Shown here piece by piece: positions 46,488 to 55,096 of a DNA stretch of 64,000 nucleotides. A model generated the notes under the pieces. That model was not told the DNA's origin. It did not search any database and saw only the letters and a program-made list of their open reading frames with translations. Positions within the stretch are counted from its first letter, which is position 1. Each line of letters opens with the position of its first letter. Position numbers and translations under genes: made by a program. Origin of the DNA: Thiocapsa sp. KS1 (GTDB lineage: Bacteria > Pseudomonadota > Gammaproteobacteria > Chromatiales > Chromatiaceae); the NCBI RefSeq assembly GCF_001499735.1, contig NZ_LN848257.1, positions 2,958,101 through 3,022,100 on the forward strand. The letters run 5' to 3'.

Positions 46488-46511
46488 AAAAGGGGCCTCA
46501 CGGCCCCTTTT
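46488..46511 (-). terminator. Rho-independent terminator of hppA
   Basis: Perfect 10-bp stem AAAAGGGGCC (46488-46497) and GGCCCCTTTT (46502-46511) with a 4-nt loop. It reads with a T tract in both directions and lies 21 bp beyond the hppA stop codon. Confidence 0.9.
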
Positions 46512-46532
46512 CAAACACCGTACCGGATGCGA

Positions 46533-48539
46533 TCAGCCCAACAGCGGTGCAATCGTCAAACTGACGATGGCCATGACGTTGATGAGGATGTTCATCGAGG
46601 GGCCGGAGGTGTCCTTGAAGGGATCGCCGACGGTGTCGCCCACGACGGTGGCCGAGTGCACGGTCGAGCCCTTGCCGCCGAGGTTGCCCTTTTCGACAAA
46701 CTTCTTGGCGTTGTCCCAGGCGCCGCCCGCGTTGGCCATCATCAGGGCAAGCAGCACGCCGGCGAGCAGGGCGCCGCCGAGCATGCCGCCCAAGGCCTCC
46801 GGACCGATGCCGAAGCCGACGACTGCGGGCGCGCTGACGGCGATGACGCCGGGCAGGATCATTCGCTTGATCGCCGCCGTGGTGGCGATGTCGATGCAGC
46901 GGGCGGTATCCGGCTTGGCCGTGCCCTCGAGCAGACCCGGGATCTCGTGGAACTGCCGACGGATCTCGTTGATCATCTCGAAGGCGGCGTCGCCGACCGC
47001 GGTCATGGTGATGGCCGCGATCAGGAAGGGAATCGCACCGCCGATCAGCATGCCCATCAAGACGTCCGGATCACCCAGGCTCAAGGCGAAGTCCGGGATC
47101 ATCACATGCAGCGTCTCGATGTAGGCCGCGATGATGGTCAAGGCCGCCAGTGCCGCGGCACCGATCGCGAAGCCCTTGCCGATGGCCGCCGTGGTGTTGC
47201 CCAGCTCGTCGAGCGAGTCGGTGATCTTGCGGGTCTCCGCACCCAAACCGCCCATCTCGGCGATACCGCCGGCATTGTCCGCGACCGGACCGTAGGCGTC
47301 GATGGCCATGGTGATGCCCACCGTGGCCAACATGCCGACCGCCGCGATACCCACGCCGTAGAGACCGGCCATGTGGCTCGAGACATAGATGATCAGGGCA
47401 ATGGTCAGCACCGGGATGACGACCGACTGCATGCCGACGGCCAAGCCCGAGATCATGACGGTCGCCGGACCCGTCTCGCCCGACTTGGCGATGCGGCGCA
47501 CCGGCGCGGCAGAGGTGTAGTACTCGGTCACCAGACCGATGATGATGCCGCCGACCGCACCGGCGAGAACCGACCACCAGATGTAGTTGGAGACATCGAT
47601 CATCCAGACGACCAGGAAGGAGACGGCGATAAAGAGCAGCGTGGCCCCGATGGTGCCCGTGCGCAACGCCGTGGCCGGCTTGTTGGCCGAGACGGACTTG
47701 ACGAGAAAGATACCCGCCAGCGAGCAGAGCAGACCGGCCGAGGCCAGCGCCAGCGGCAGGAACATCAGCGAGGACTGCGCGCCCAACACGGCCAGAGTCG
47801 TGGCCGACATGGTCGCGGCGATCGCGATGGTGGCGATCTGCGCGCCGCAATAGGACTCGAAGATGTCCGAGCCCATACCGGCGACGTCGCCGACGTTGTC
47901 GCCGACGTTGTCCGCGATGACGCCCGGGTTGCGTGGATCGTCTTCGGGAATGCCGGCCTCGATCTTGCCGACCAGGTCCGCGCCGACGTCGGCACTCTTG
48001 GTGAAGATACCGCCGCCGACACGATAGAAGAGTGCGACCGAAGAGGCGCCGACGCCGAAGCCATGGATGGCATGCGATGCCTCGGGATTACCGCCGAAGA
48101 AGAAATAGAGGAAACCCAGACCCAGGAGACCCAGCGAGGCGACCAAGAGACCCATGACCGAGCCGCCGTAGAAGGCGACCGTCAGTGCCGCCGGAGCGCC
48201 CAGCGTGTGTGCGGCGGTGGTGGTGCGGACGTTGGCCTTGGTCGCCGAAAACATCCCCAGAAAACCAGCGCTTGCGGACGCACTCGCGCCGATGACGAAG
48301 GCCAGCCCGGTCTTCCATCCTAAGAACCAGGTCAAGAGTACGAGCACGACAACGCAGAAGATACCCAGCAGCATCATCTCGCGCTTCATGAATACCATGG
48401 CGCCGAGATGGATCTCGTCGGCAATCTTTTTGACCTTGTCTTCCCCTTCAGGGAAGGCCAGGACAAGCTTGAAAATATAATAGGCCGCCCACAACCCGAA
48501 CATGCCGAGCAGCAGCGGGATCAACGCGTTGAAAGACAT
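46533..48539 (-). CDS. hppA: Membrane-bound ion-pumping pyrophosphatase
   Basis: A 668-residue protein with about 16 transmembrane helices that couples PPi hydrolysis to cation pumping. [21 protein letters not shown] and the other acidic PPi-binding motif (DNAGGIAEM) are intact. The segment [16 protein letters not shown] (around residue 447) has Ala where K+-independent enzymes have Lys, indicating the K+-dependent subfamily. Whether H+ or Na+ is pumped cannot be decided by eye. It is a single gene with its own terminator. Confidence 0.96.
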   Translation of the reverse strand: MSFNALIPLLLGMFGLWAAYYIFKLVLAFPEGEDKVKKIADEIHLGAMVFMKREMMLLGIFCVVVLVLLTWFLGWKTGLAFVIGASASASAGFLGMFSATKANVRTTTAAHTLGAPAALTVAFYGGSVMGLLVASLGLLGLGFLYFFFGGNPEASHAIHGFGVGASSVALFYRVGGGIFTKSADVGADLVGKIEAGIPEDDPRNPGVIADNVGDNVGDVAGMGSDIFESYCGAQIATIAIAATMSATTLAVLGAQSSLMFLPLALASAGLLCSLAGIFLVKSVSANKPATALRTGTIGATLLFIAVSFLVVWMIDVSNYIWWSVLAGAVGGIIIGLVTEYYTSAAPVRRIAKSGETGPATVMISGLAVGMQSVVIPVLTIALIIYVSSHMAGLYGVGIAAVGMLATVGITMAIDAYGPVADNAGGIAEMGGLGAETRKITDSLDELGNTTAAIGKGFAIGAAALAALTIIAAYIETLHVMIPDFALSLGDPDVLMGMLIGGAIPFLIAAITMTAVGDAAFEMINEIRRQFHEIPGLLEGTAKPDTARCIDIATTAAIKRMILPGVIAVSAPAVVGFGIGPEALGGMLGGALLAGVLLALMMANAGGAWDNAKKFVEKGNLGGKGSTVHSATVVGDTVGDPFKDTSGPSMNILINVMAIVSLTIAPLLG

Positions 48540-48653
48540 TGGATCTCCTCAGTTCTTCGGTCGTTTTGGTGATAAAACCGCAAGGTTTATAGCAAATATC
48601 GGCCGGAAAAGCGATTCGACTGTCATTGAGCTGTCACATACAAATCATTGATA

Positions 48654-49775
48654 TCAATCACTGTCCTTGAGGGATACAGCGTCTGGAGAGAGGCTACTCG
48701 CGGATGCGGCGGATCGGGATGGGGTACTCAAGGACGTGCGCTCCAGCTCCGCGAGCCGGCACTCCAGGCGATCGATTGTTTGCTGCTGACGCTCGACCTG
48801 CTTAAGCAGCGCAGGGAGGCGAACGAGCGCTGCGCTTTCGCGAAGGGCCTGTTTGACCGGACGCGCAGGCGTTCCGAAGACGGCCACCCCCGCGGGCACG
48901 TCCTTGACTACGCCGGCTTGACCGCCGATGCGGGCGCCGTCGCCGACCGTCACGTGATCCGAGATCGCAACCTGACCGGCCACCACGACACCCTGTCCGA
49001 GCTTCGAGCTGCCCGCGACGCCGGATTGGCTGACCAGGATGCTGTGCGGGCCGATATCGACGTTGTGGGCGACCTGAACCAGATTGTCGATCTTGGTGCC
49101 CCGGCCGATGCGCGTGATCCCGAGCGTCGCCCGGTCGACGCAGCTGTTGCAGCCGATCTCGACGTCGTCCTCGATCACCACCCGCCCGAGCTGCGGCACC
49201 TTGCGGTGTCCGGCCCCGTCCCAGCGGAATCCGAACCCGTCCCCGCCGATGCGCACACCCGGATGCAGGATGCAGCGGTCGCCCAAGGTCGAGTCGCGCA
49301 GGATGCTGACGTTGGCCCCGATCAGGCAGTCCTGCCCGACCTGCACCCCGGTGCCGAGATAAGACCCCGGGCCGATGCGCGAGCCCGAGCCGATACGGGT
49401 ATCCGCGTCGACGACCGCGCAGGCACCGATCTCCACGTCGGCATCGAGCCGTGCATCCGGATGGACCGAGGCACTCGGATGAATGCCCCCGCTCGTCGAT
49501 ACCGGGGCGAACCAGGCCGCGATATCGAAGAAGAGATTACGCGGCTCCGCGACGCGCAGCAGCCGCTTGCCGACGACCTCCGGAAACGCCTCGCTGACCA
49601 AGACGAGTGCGGCCGAGCTGCTCGCCACCGCATCCGCCTGGCTCGCGTCCTCGGCGAAACACAGGTCCTGCGATCCTGCTTGATCGAGCGTATTGACGCC
49701 GCTGATCCGGGCGTCGGACGGCACCGCGAGGACGAGCTGCAACCGGTCGTAAAGATCCTGAATGGAGAGCGTCAT
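48654..49775 (-). CDS. lpxD: UDP-3-O-acylglucosamine N-acyltransferase LpxD (isolated copy)
   Basis: A 373-residue left-handed beta-helix acyltransferase. An N-terminal uridine-binding domain is followed by hexapeptide repeats (about residues 98-300) with GGDGFGFRWDG and QVAHNVDIG, which holds the catalytic His. A C-terminal coiled coil and Ser-rich tail make it longer than typical LpxD (about 340). It is not in a fabZ-lpxA-lpxB cluster, so a second copy elsewhere is possible. It is coupled by 4-nt overlap to the upstream secreted protein gene. Confidence 0.92.
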   Translation of the reverse strand: MTLSIQDLYDRLQLVLAVPSDARISGVNTLDQAGSQDLCFAEDASQADAVASSSAALVLVSEAFPEVVGKRLLRVAEPRNLFFDIAAWFAPVSTSGGIHPSASVHPDARLDADVEIGACAVVDADTRIGSGSRIGPGSYLGTGVQVGQDCLIGANVSILRDSTLGDRCILHPGVRIGGDGFGFRWDGAGHRKVPQLGRVVIEDDVEIGCNSCVDRATLGITRIGRGTKIDNLVQVAHNVDIGPHSILVSQSGVAGSSKLGQGVVVAGQVAISDHVTVGDGARIGGQAGVVKDVPAGVAVFGTPARPVKQALRESAALVRLPALLKQVERQQQTIDRLECRLAELERTSLSTPSRSAASASSLSPDAVSLKDSD

Positions 49776-50491
49776 AGCGCAGGCCAGTAGAATGCCTCGG
49801 ACGAGGCTCCACTCGGTGGAACCCGGACCGGCCGAACTTGGAGCCGGCCGGCATGCTCGACCCTCAGCTCGTAGTCGCCGGGGGTGAGGTTGGCGTAGAG
49901 CCAGGGTCCGACCGTGACGGTCGTCAGCAGCGTCGGTCCGGCGGCGTCTTGGATCTCGACCCGAATGTTGGACAGGTAAGAACCGGAGCCGGCCACGGCG
50001 AACAGGAGTCTCAGGTTGTACTGATCCTTGACCTGCTCCATCGCCTCGCGCTCGGACTCACCGATCCCGCCGCTGATGTGCGGAACACCCAGGCTCGACT
50101 GTCCCGGCAGCCGGCGCGCCGTCGAGGTGTCGGGCAGGGGCACGGGCGGCTGGGCCTGCACCGGCGCGGACACCTGCTCCGGAGCCGGGACAGGCGCAGG
50201 GACTCCGGCAGGGGTCGATGTCGCGCTTGGCGCGGCAACAGCAGGCGCTCCCGGCAGGATCGCCCCGCCGGGCAGTACGGTCCCCGGAGGCAACACCATG
50301 CCCTCCTCGAGCACGATCCCGCCGGGCAGCGTCCGCCCTTCGGGCGCAATCGCCCACTCGACCGTCGGCGGAGCGACCGGCATCTCGGCCTGCCCCTGCC
50401 CGCCCGGCTCCTGCGCAAACGCCGCCCCCGAAATCAACCAACCCGACATCATCGCAACCGGAAACGTCATCCCGAGTCGTCGCATCATCAT
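49772..50491 (-). CDS. Secreted proline-rich protein coupled to lpxD
   Basis: A 239-residue exported protein. The signal peptide ends near GAAFAQ. Next comes a repeat region of LPGG/LPPG units (RTLPGGIVLEEGMVLPPGTV and LPGGAILPGAP), a Pro/Ala-rich stretch, and a C-terminal beta-sandwich-like domain of about 90 residues (GSGSYLSNIRVEIQDAAG, YANLTPGDYELRVEHAG). That last domain resembles a carboxypeptidase-regulatory-like fold. The start at 50491 is decided by GGGAGG five bases upstream; the longer frame from 50515 has a poorly spaced site. No named family recognised. Confidence 0.75.
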   Translation of the reverse strand: MMMRRLGMTFPVAMMSGWLISGAAFAQEPGGQGQAEMPVAPPTVEWAIAPEGRTLPGGIVLEEGMVLPPGTVLPGGAILPGAPAVAAPSATSTPAGVPAPVPAPEQVSAPVQAQPPVPLPDTSTARRLPGQSSLGVPHISGGIGESEREAMEQVKDQYNLRLLFAVAGSGSYLSNIRVEIQDAAGPTLLTTVTVGPWLYANLTPGDYELRVEHAGRLQVRPVRVPPSGASSEAFYWPAL

Positions 50492-50518
50492 CAAACCTCC
50501 CACAAGAAATCTCATAAC

Positions 50519-50619
50519 CTTAAAACGCGCCAGCCCCGAATGGAGCGGACCGACGACAAGCGCAACCGAGACGGAAACACCCCATGAACCCGCCGGACGC
50601 GTTCCGGACGCGTTTTAAG
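50519..50619. repeat. 87-bp-class intergenic element, copy H
   Basis: Perfect 11-bp inverted repeat: CTTAAAACGCG at 50519-50529 and CGCGTTTTAAG at 50609-50619, total 101 bp, the longest copy. A second CCGGACGCGTT precedes the right arm, suggesting a small internal duplication. The right arm contains the TAA stop codon of the RsmF-like gene (50615-50617). Confidence 0.78.
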
Positions 50620-52096
50620 CGCCGCCGCTCCAGCGGCTCGGAAACAGACTCTCGATCACCCCGGAGCGATGCAGCACGCCCACACCCAGGATATGACCAC
50701 GATAACTCAGGATGATCTGCCCCGTCGGCGTGGCGGCCCGCTGCTCGGGCGTCGGGTCGAAGATCTCGCGCCGCAGGTAGCGATCGCGCTGCTCGGTATT
50801 CAACGAGACACCGAAGCGCGTGATATCGCGCCCGAAGAGCAGAGAGCCGCCGGTGCTGGGCTTGGGCGGCCGCACGTTGGTGCGATGGAAGAACAAACCG
50901 CTCGACTCGGCCGCCGGCACCGCGGGCGGCGCATGGTCGGCGGCCATCAGGTGCAGTCCGCGTCGGGTCTGGCGGTTGGCGCGATACTGGGTCCAGTAAT
51001 CCGCCCCCAGCCCGTATTTGTCGTCGAGACCGGCGAGCCATTCGGCGGCATCCGTGTCGTCCAGGGTCGCCGGCTCCGGCGTCGGCTCGGCGGGACAGCC
51101 CGCATCCTTCTCCAGGATCGCCATGAAGAAGCCGCCGGTGTCCCGGTGATGGGGCCAGATCCGCAGGCAGTGCGCCAGCTCGGGCGGAAGCTCCCGTCCG
51201 TTCCAGTGGGTGACACCCGGCATCGCGACGAAACCCGGAACCGATGTAGGCACCAGGCGCAGCATCCCTGGATGCTCGGCGAGGATGTCCGCCACCACCA
51301 GCTCGTTTTCCTCCGGGGCGAAGGTGCAGGTGGAATAGAGGATACGTCCGCCGGGACGACAGCGCTGCACCGCCTTGCGCAGCAGCGCGCGCTGACGCGG
51401 CCCGAGGCGAAGCGCGCTGTCCGGATCGAGCCGGGGCAACAAGGACGGGGTGCGCCGCAGCGTACCCTCGCTCGAGCAGGGCGCATCCACCAGGATGCGA
51501 TCGAACTGCCCGCTCGCGCTCGGCCAGTTGGCGCCGTCGCAGCAGGTGGTCGTGACGTTGACGACACCCAGTCGGTCGAGATTGCCTTGGAGCGCCTTGA
51601 TCCGCGCGTGAGCGATGTCGTTGGCGACGAGCGTCCCGCGATTGCCCAAGGCGAAGGCGATCTGCGCGGTCTTGCCGCCGGGTGCGGCGCAAAGATCCAG
51701 CACCCGCTGACCGGGTGAAAGGTCCATCAGCATCGCCGGCAGTTGCGAGACCTCCTCCTGCGCATGGGCAAGACCGGCGCAGTACCACCAGTTGCGCCCG
51801 GCCTTGGTCTCCTCGGGGAGTCGCAAGGCAGCGGGCAGGCCGGGCACCGGTTGCGCATCCAGACCCTGCTCGGTGAGCAGGTCGGCCAGCTCGGCGACCG
51901 AGATCCGTGTGGGGTTGGCCCAGATACAGGGCGACAGCGGTCGGCCGAGTGCCGCGGCGAAGGCGTCCCAATCGTCGACCAAGGGGCGATAGCGGGCCAA
52001 AGGCGAGGCGGCGATCTGCTCGGGCGTGATGAGCGCGGTAGCCTTCGAGCGCGAGAGGCGGACGGTCTGGGCGCGTGATTCGGTGGATAGAGTCAT
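50615..52096 (-). CDS. rsmF: 16S rRNA (cytosine-C5) methyltransferase, RsmF/NOL1-NOP2-Sun family
   Basis: A 493-residue S-adenosylmethionine-dependent enzyme. LDLCAAPGGKTAQIA is the cofactor motif, DAPCSSEGTLRR and STCTFAPEENE hold the two catalytic cysteines. The C-terminal region with GRDITRFGVSL and ARPLLRG-like PUA-type parts matches RsmF (YebU) better than RsmB. It probably methylates C1407 of 16S rRNA. The stop codon lies within element H. Confidence 0.88.
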   Translation of the reverse strand: MTLSTESRAQTVRLSRSKATALITPEQIAASPLARYRPLVDDWDAFAAALGRPLSPCIWANPTRISVAELADLLTEQGLDAQPVPGLPAALRLPEETKAGRNWWYCAGLAHAQEEVSQLPAMLMDLSPGQRVLDLCAAPGGKTAQIAFALGNRGTLVANDIAHARIKALQGNLDRLGVVNVTTTCCDGANWPSASGQFDRILVDAPCSSEGTLRRTPSLLPRLDPDSALRLGPRQRALLRKAVQRCRPGGRILYSTCTFAPEENELVVADILAEHPGMLRLVPTSVPGFVAMPGVTHWNGRELPPELAHCLRIWPHHRDTGGFFMAILEKDAGCPAEPTPEPATLDDTDAAEWLAGLDDKYGLGADYWTQYRANRQTRRGLHLMAADHAPPAVPAAESSGLFFHRTNVRPPKPSTGGSLLFGRDITRFGVSLNTEQRDRYLRREIFDPTPEQRAATPTGQIILSYRGHILGVGVLHRSGVIESLFPSRWSGGA

Positions 52097-52106
52097 CGTA
52101 TTCCAG

Positions 52107-53588
52107 TCAGCGTTTGCCGGAGCGCCGGCGGTCGAGTCGTGCTACGAATTCGCCGATCAGACGGGCGTAGAGCTGATCGCCGAGCACCAGGTCCTCGACG
52201 CCCGCATCCAGGCTGGGGTTGTCGTTGACCTCGATCACGACCGGCCCGGCCGGCGTTTCCTTGAGATCGACCCCGTAGAGCCCGTCGCCGATCAGATCGG
52301 CCGCCTTGAGCGCCGTCTTCATGACGGCGGGCGGGACGGCCTCGACCGGCAGGGTCTCGAACCCGCCCTGCTCGTGACGACCGTCGCTCTCGTGCTTGAC
52401 GATCTGCCAATGATCGCGGCTCATCAGGTATTTGCAGGCATAGAAGGGCTGGCGACCCAGGATGCCGATGCGCCAATCGAAGGGCGTATAAAGATACTCT
52501 TGTGCCAGGATCAGATCCGATTCCTTGAAGAGCTTGCCGGCGATCCGTGTCAGCCCCGAGCGATCCTCCGCCCGAAAGACCCCGCGCGAAAACGACCCCT
52601 CCGGAATCTTGAGCACGATCGGATAGCCGATCAGCTCTTCGGCCTCCATCAGATTCTCCTTACGCAACACCAGGGTCTTGGGCCGCGGGATGCGATGCGC
52701 CGCCAGCAGCTCGGCGAGATAGACCTTGTTGGTGCAGCGCAGGATGGAATCCGGGTCGTCGATGACGACCATGCCCTCGCTGTCGGCCTTCTTGGCGAAG
52801 CGGAAGGTGTGGTGACCGATGCGCGTGGTCTCGCGGATGAAGAGGGCGTCGTACTCGGCGAGTCGGCTATAGTCCTTGCGCTGGATCAGCTCGACGTTGA
52901 CCCCGAGCGACTTACCCGCCTTCACGAAGCGTTGCAATGCCTTGCCGTCGGAGGGCGGCAGCTCCTCGGTCGGATCGTGCAGCACGGCAAGATCATAGCG
53001 GTACGACAGACGCGCGCGCGGCTGGCGCCAGCGCTGCGACAGATACCCCTCGAGCGCCGCGAACAACGGCCCCTCCCCGTCGGCCGTGACCGCAGCCAGC
53101 GGCAGCGCCTTGATGGCCCCGATGCGCCAGGTGCCGTGACGGCGAAACTCCACCCGCAGGATCGGGCAGCGGAAGGTCTCGAAGATCTCGCGCGCGAGCG
53201 GCTGCAGCTCCTTGACGTCGCATTGACCGAAGCAGATGGTCAGCTCGTAGGCGGTGGGGGCCAAGGCCGATGCCTTGCGCCGCCCGAGCAGGCGCTGCAC
53301 CAGTCCGTCCAGCTCCTCGGTGGCCAGGCTGTAGAGCTCGCGGCTGGAGAGCTCCTGGATGGTCCGCACGCTCGGGATGACCTTGTGGCCGCGCGCCTCG
53401 GCGAGCAGCGAGCAGTAGTAGCCGACCGAGAGATACCGATAGCTGCGGCACAGGTTGATGACGCGCAGATCGCGCTTGGACGCCAGCTCGCCGCCCGCGA
53501 GATAGTCGCGCGCGGTCACCACGGGCAGACGCGGAAAGCCCGGCTTCCAGTCGCCTTGCTGCTCCACCAACAACAGGTGCTCAGCCAT
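52107..53588 (-). CDS. RimK-family ATP-grasp ligase with RLAN-type N-terminal domain
   Basis: A 493-residue protein. The N-terminal half (about 1-215, KRDLRVINLCRSYRYLSVGYYCSLLAEARGHKV) is the RimK-like ATP-grasp N-terminal domain. The C-terminal half (about 250-480) is a RimK-type ATP-grasp, with PIVLKIPEGSFSRGVF and VIEVNDNPSLDAGVED giving ATP and metal binding. RimK-type enzymes add amino acids to a carboxylate by an acyl-phosphate; the substrate here is unknown. The start ATG (53588) lies in the arm of element I, without a clear ribosome binding site. The upstream neighbour is its conserved GNAT/C39 partner. Confidence 0.88.
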   Translation of the reverse strand: MAEHLLLVEQQGDWKPGFPRLPVVTARDYLAGGELASKRDLRVINLCRSYRYLSVGYYCSLLAEARGHKVIPSVRTIQELSSRELYSLATEELDGLVQRLLGRRKASALAPTAYELTICFGQCDVKELQPLAREIFETFRCPILRVEFRRHGTWRIGAIKALPLAAVTADGEGPLFAALEGYLSQRWRQPRARLSYRYDLAVLHDPTEELPPSDGKALQRFVKAGKSLGVNVELIQRKDYSRLAEYDALFIRETTRIGHHTFRFAKKADSEGMVVIDDPDSILRCTNKVYLAELLAAHRIPRPKTLVLRKENLMEAEELIGYPIVLKIPEGSFSRGVFRAEDRSGLTRIAGKLFKESDLILAQEYLYTPFDWRIGILGRQPFYACKYLMSRDHWQIVKHESDGRHEQGGFETLPVEAVPPAVMKTALKAADLIGDGLYGVDLKETPAGPVVIEVNDNPSLDAGVEDLVLGDQLYARLIGEFVARLDRRRSGKR

Positions 53589-53681
53589 TTAAATCGCGCT
53601 CGTTCGTAGGGTCTTTCTCGCGTTGCATTTTGGTTCCGGGTTTATCCACGCCAACAGAACTGGTCAGGGGCGCGATTTAAA
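53588..53681. repeat. 87-bp-class intergenic element, copy I
   Basis: Perfect 12-bp inverted repeat: TTTAAATCGCGC at 53588-53599 and GCGCGATTTAAA at 53670-53681, total 94 bp. The left arm begins at the RimK-like start codon. A short AT-rich spacer (GATAAAAAATT) leads to copy J. Confidence 0.8.
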
Positions 53682-53692
53682 GATAAAAAATT

Positions 53693-53778
53693 CTAAGCCG
53701 CGTCGGGGATAACGTTGGCTGTTGCGCGGAGCTCTGATTCAGACGCGAACGAGGCCTGTCGTGCCGGACGCGGCTTAG
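53693..53778. repeat. 87-bp-class intergenic element, copy J
   Basis: Perfect 12-bp inverted repeat: CTAAGCCGCGTC at 53693-53704 and GACGCGGCTTAG at 53767-53778, total 86 bp. The right arm contains the TAA stop codon of the GNAT/C39 gene (53775-53777). Its interior shares GCTCTGATTC with copy D. Confidence 0.8.
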
Positions 53779-55007
53779 CAGGAGACGAGGACGACGGCCT
53801 GCAACCCGACCCGACCATAGCGGGCCATACGACTGAACTCGTCGCGGGGAATCGGCATATCGATCGAGTCCAGCGTGGTCTCTCCGTTGTCGTAGTCGAC
53901 GTAGGGGTCGTGGACATAGACGAAGTGCTCGTCGAAGCCCGTGATCACGACCCAATGCGGGAATTTCTCGCGGTAGATGCGGTAGGAGCTGATCAATACC
54001 AGAGGCACCGAACCGGCGTCCCAACGCTGCTGAAGATCGTCGATACTGAGTGTGCCCGGATTGACCGGGATACCCAGACGCTGCGTCTCTGCCAGCATGT
54101 CTTCGTGAACCAGGCGCATGACCTCCTTCTTCTCCGGGCTGCGCACCGAGTCGACCAGCGGCACGCCCGGATTGTTCACGAAGACCTCCACCGAGAAGCC
54201 GCGAGCCTGCGCGGACAGCGCCAGCCCCAAGGGGCCGCAGCCTCCGTGGCCCGAGGTCATGAAGATGGTCGTGGACTCGCGCCAGATCCGCAGCTCCAAG
54301 GTTCGGTTGAGCTCGAGGCTCGGTCGCAGCGCCTGCATCGCCATCATCAGCGACGAGGAGCCACAGGTGAAATCGAGCGTCTGCTCGTAGAAGGGCACGC
54401 GCTTGAGCTCCGGCCTCAGACCGGGGGAGAGCGTTTTCTCGTACCGAAGCGCCTCCATGTGGTCTTCGTAGTAGTCCGAGAGCACGCCGAAGCGCCGATA
54501 ACCCATGCGCTCGAACAGCGCCTGGGAGGCGAGGTTGTCGCGCCGGATCTCCAGTCGCATGTAGGCGCGCTCCTGCTCCCAGGCGGCCTCCTCCGCCGCC
54601 TCGACCAAGGCGCGACCGACCCCGCATCCCCGCGCCTGTGCCGCGACCGCGATCGAATAGAGCCGCGCGACCGAGGTCGCGCGGCTGAAGAGCACCATGA
54701 CATACCCGAGCAGGCCGCCCTCGGCATCCTCGGCGACCAGCGTGCGCGCCTGCGCCCGGGTCAGCATGTAGCGGAACTGGCGACGGGTCAGCCGGTCACT
54801 TTGGAAGCTCGCGCCCTCGAGCCGAAGCAGCGCGCCCATGTCGGCAAGCACCGCAGGGCGCAGGCGTACAGGCGGGGGCGCGGTGTCGCTGATCGGATCG
54901 GTGGGCACTGGATTGGACACGGGCTTCGCTGACGGCGTGGGGACTGGCGGGCGCCGGAAAGGCGGGATAGAGTCGGCGAAATCTACAGGTCGTACAGGAA
55001 AATGCAA
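53775..55007 (-). CDS. GNAT acetyltransferase fused to C39-like cysteine peptidase
   Basis: A 410-residue fusion. The GNAT domain (about 47-200) shows VARLYSIAVAAQARGCGVGRALVEAAEEAAW, the acetyl-CoA binding R/Q-x-x-G-x-G/A loop. The C39/papain-like domain (about 205-405) has Cys215 in FTCGSSSLMMAM and His351 in FPHWVVITGFD, followed by VYVHDP, matching the catalytic Cys and His-Asp of double-glycine peptidases. There is no transporter domain. It precedes the RimK-like ligase gene, a pairing seen in other proteobacteria and suggestive of peptide modification and trimming. Confidence 0.88.
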   Translation of the reverse strand: MHFPVRPVDFADSIPPFRRPPVPTPSAKPVSNPVPTDPISDTAPPPVRLRPAVLADMGALLRLEGASFQSDRLTRRQFRYMLTRAQARTLVAEDAEGGLLGYVMVLFSRATSVARLYSIAVAAQARGCGVGRALVEAAEEAAWEQERAYMRLEIRRDNLASQALFERMGYRRFGVLSDYYEDHMEALRYEKTLSPGLRPELKRVPFYEQTLDFTCGSSSLMMAMQALRPSLELNRTLELRIWRESTTIFMTSGHGGCGPLGLALSAQARGFSVEVFVNNPGVPLVDSVRSPEKKEVMRLVHEDMLAETQRLGIPVNPGTLSIDDLQQRWDAGSVPLVLISSYRIYREKFPHWVVITGFDEHFVYVHDPYVDYDNGETTLDSIDMPIPRDEFSRMARYGRVGLQAVVLVSC

Positions 55008-55096
55008 GGCGTCCGCGGTCGGCGCCGTCGGATCGAATCCACATCCTCCTCGGGCGACGTGCCCGAGCCTCGTGTCTCAATGCAGCGGAGCGTCCA

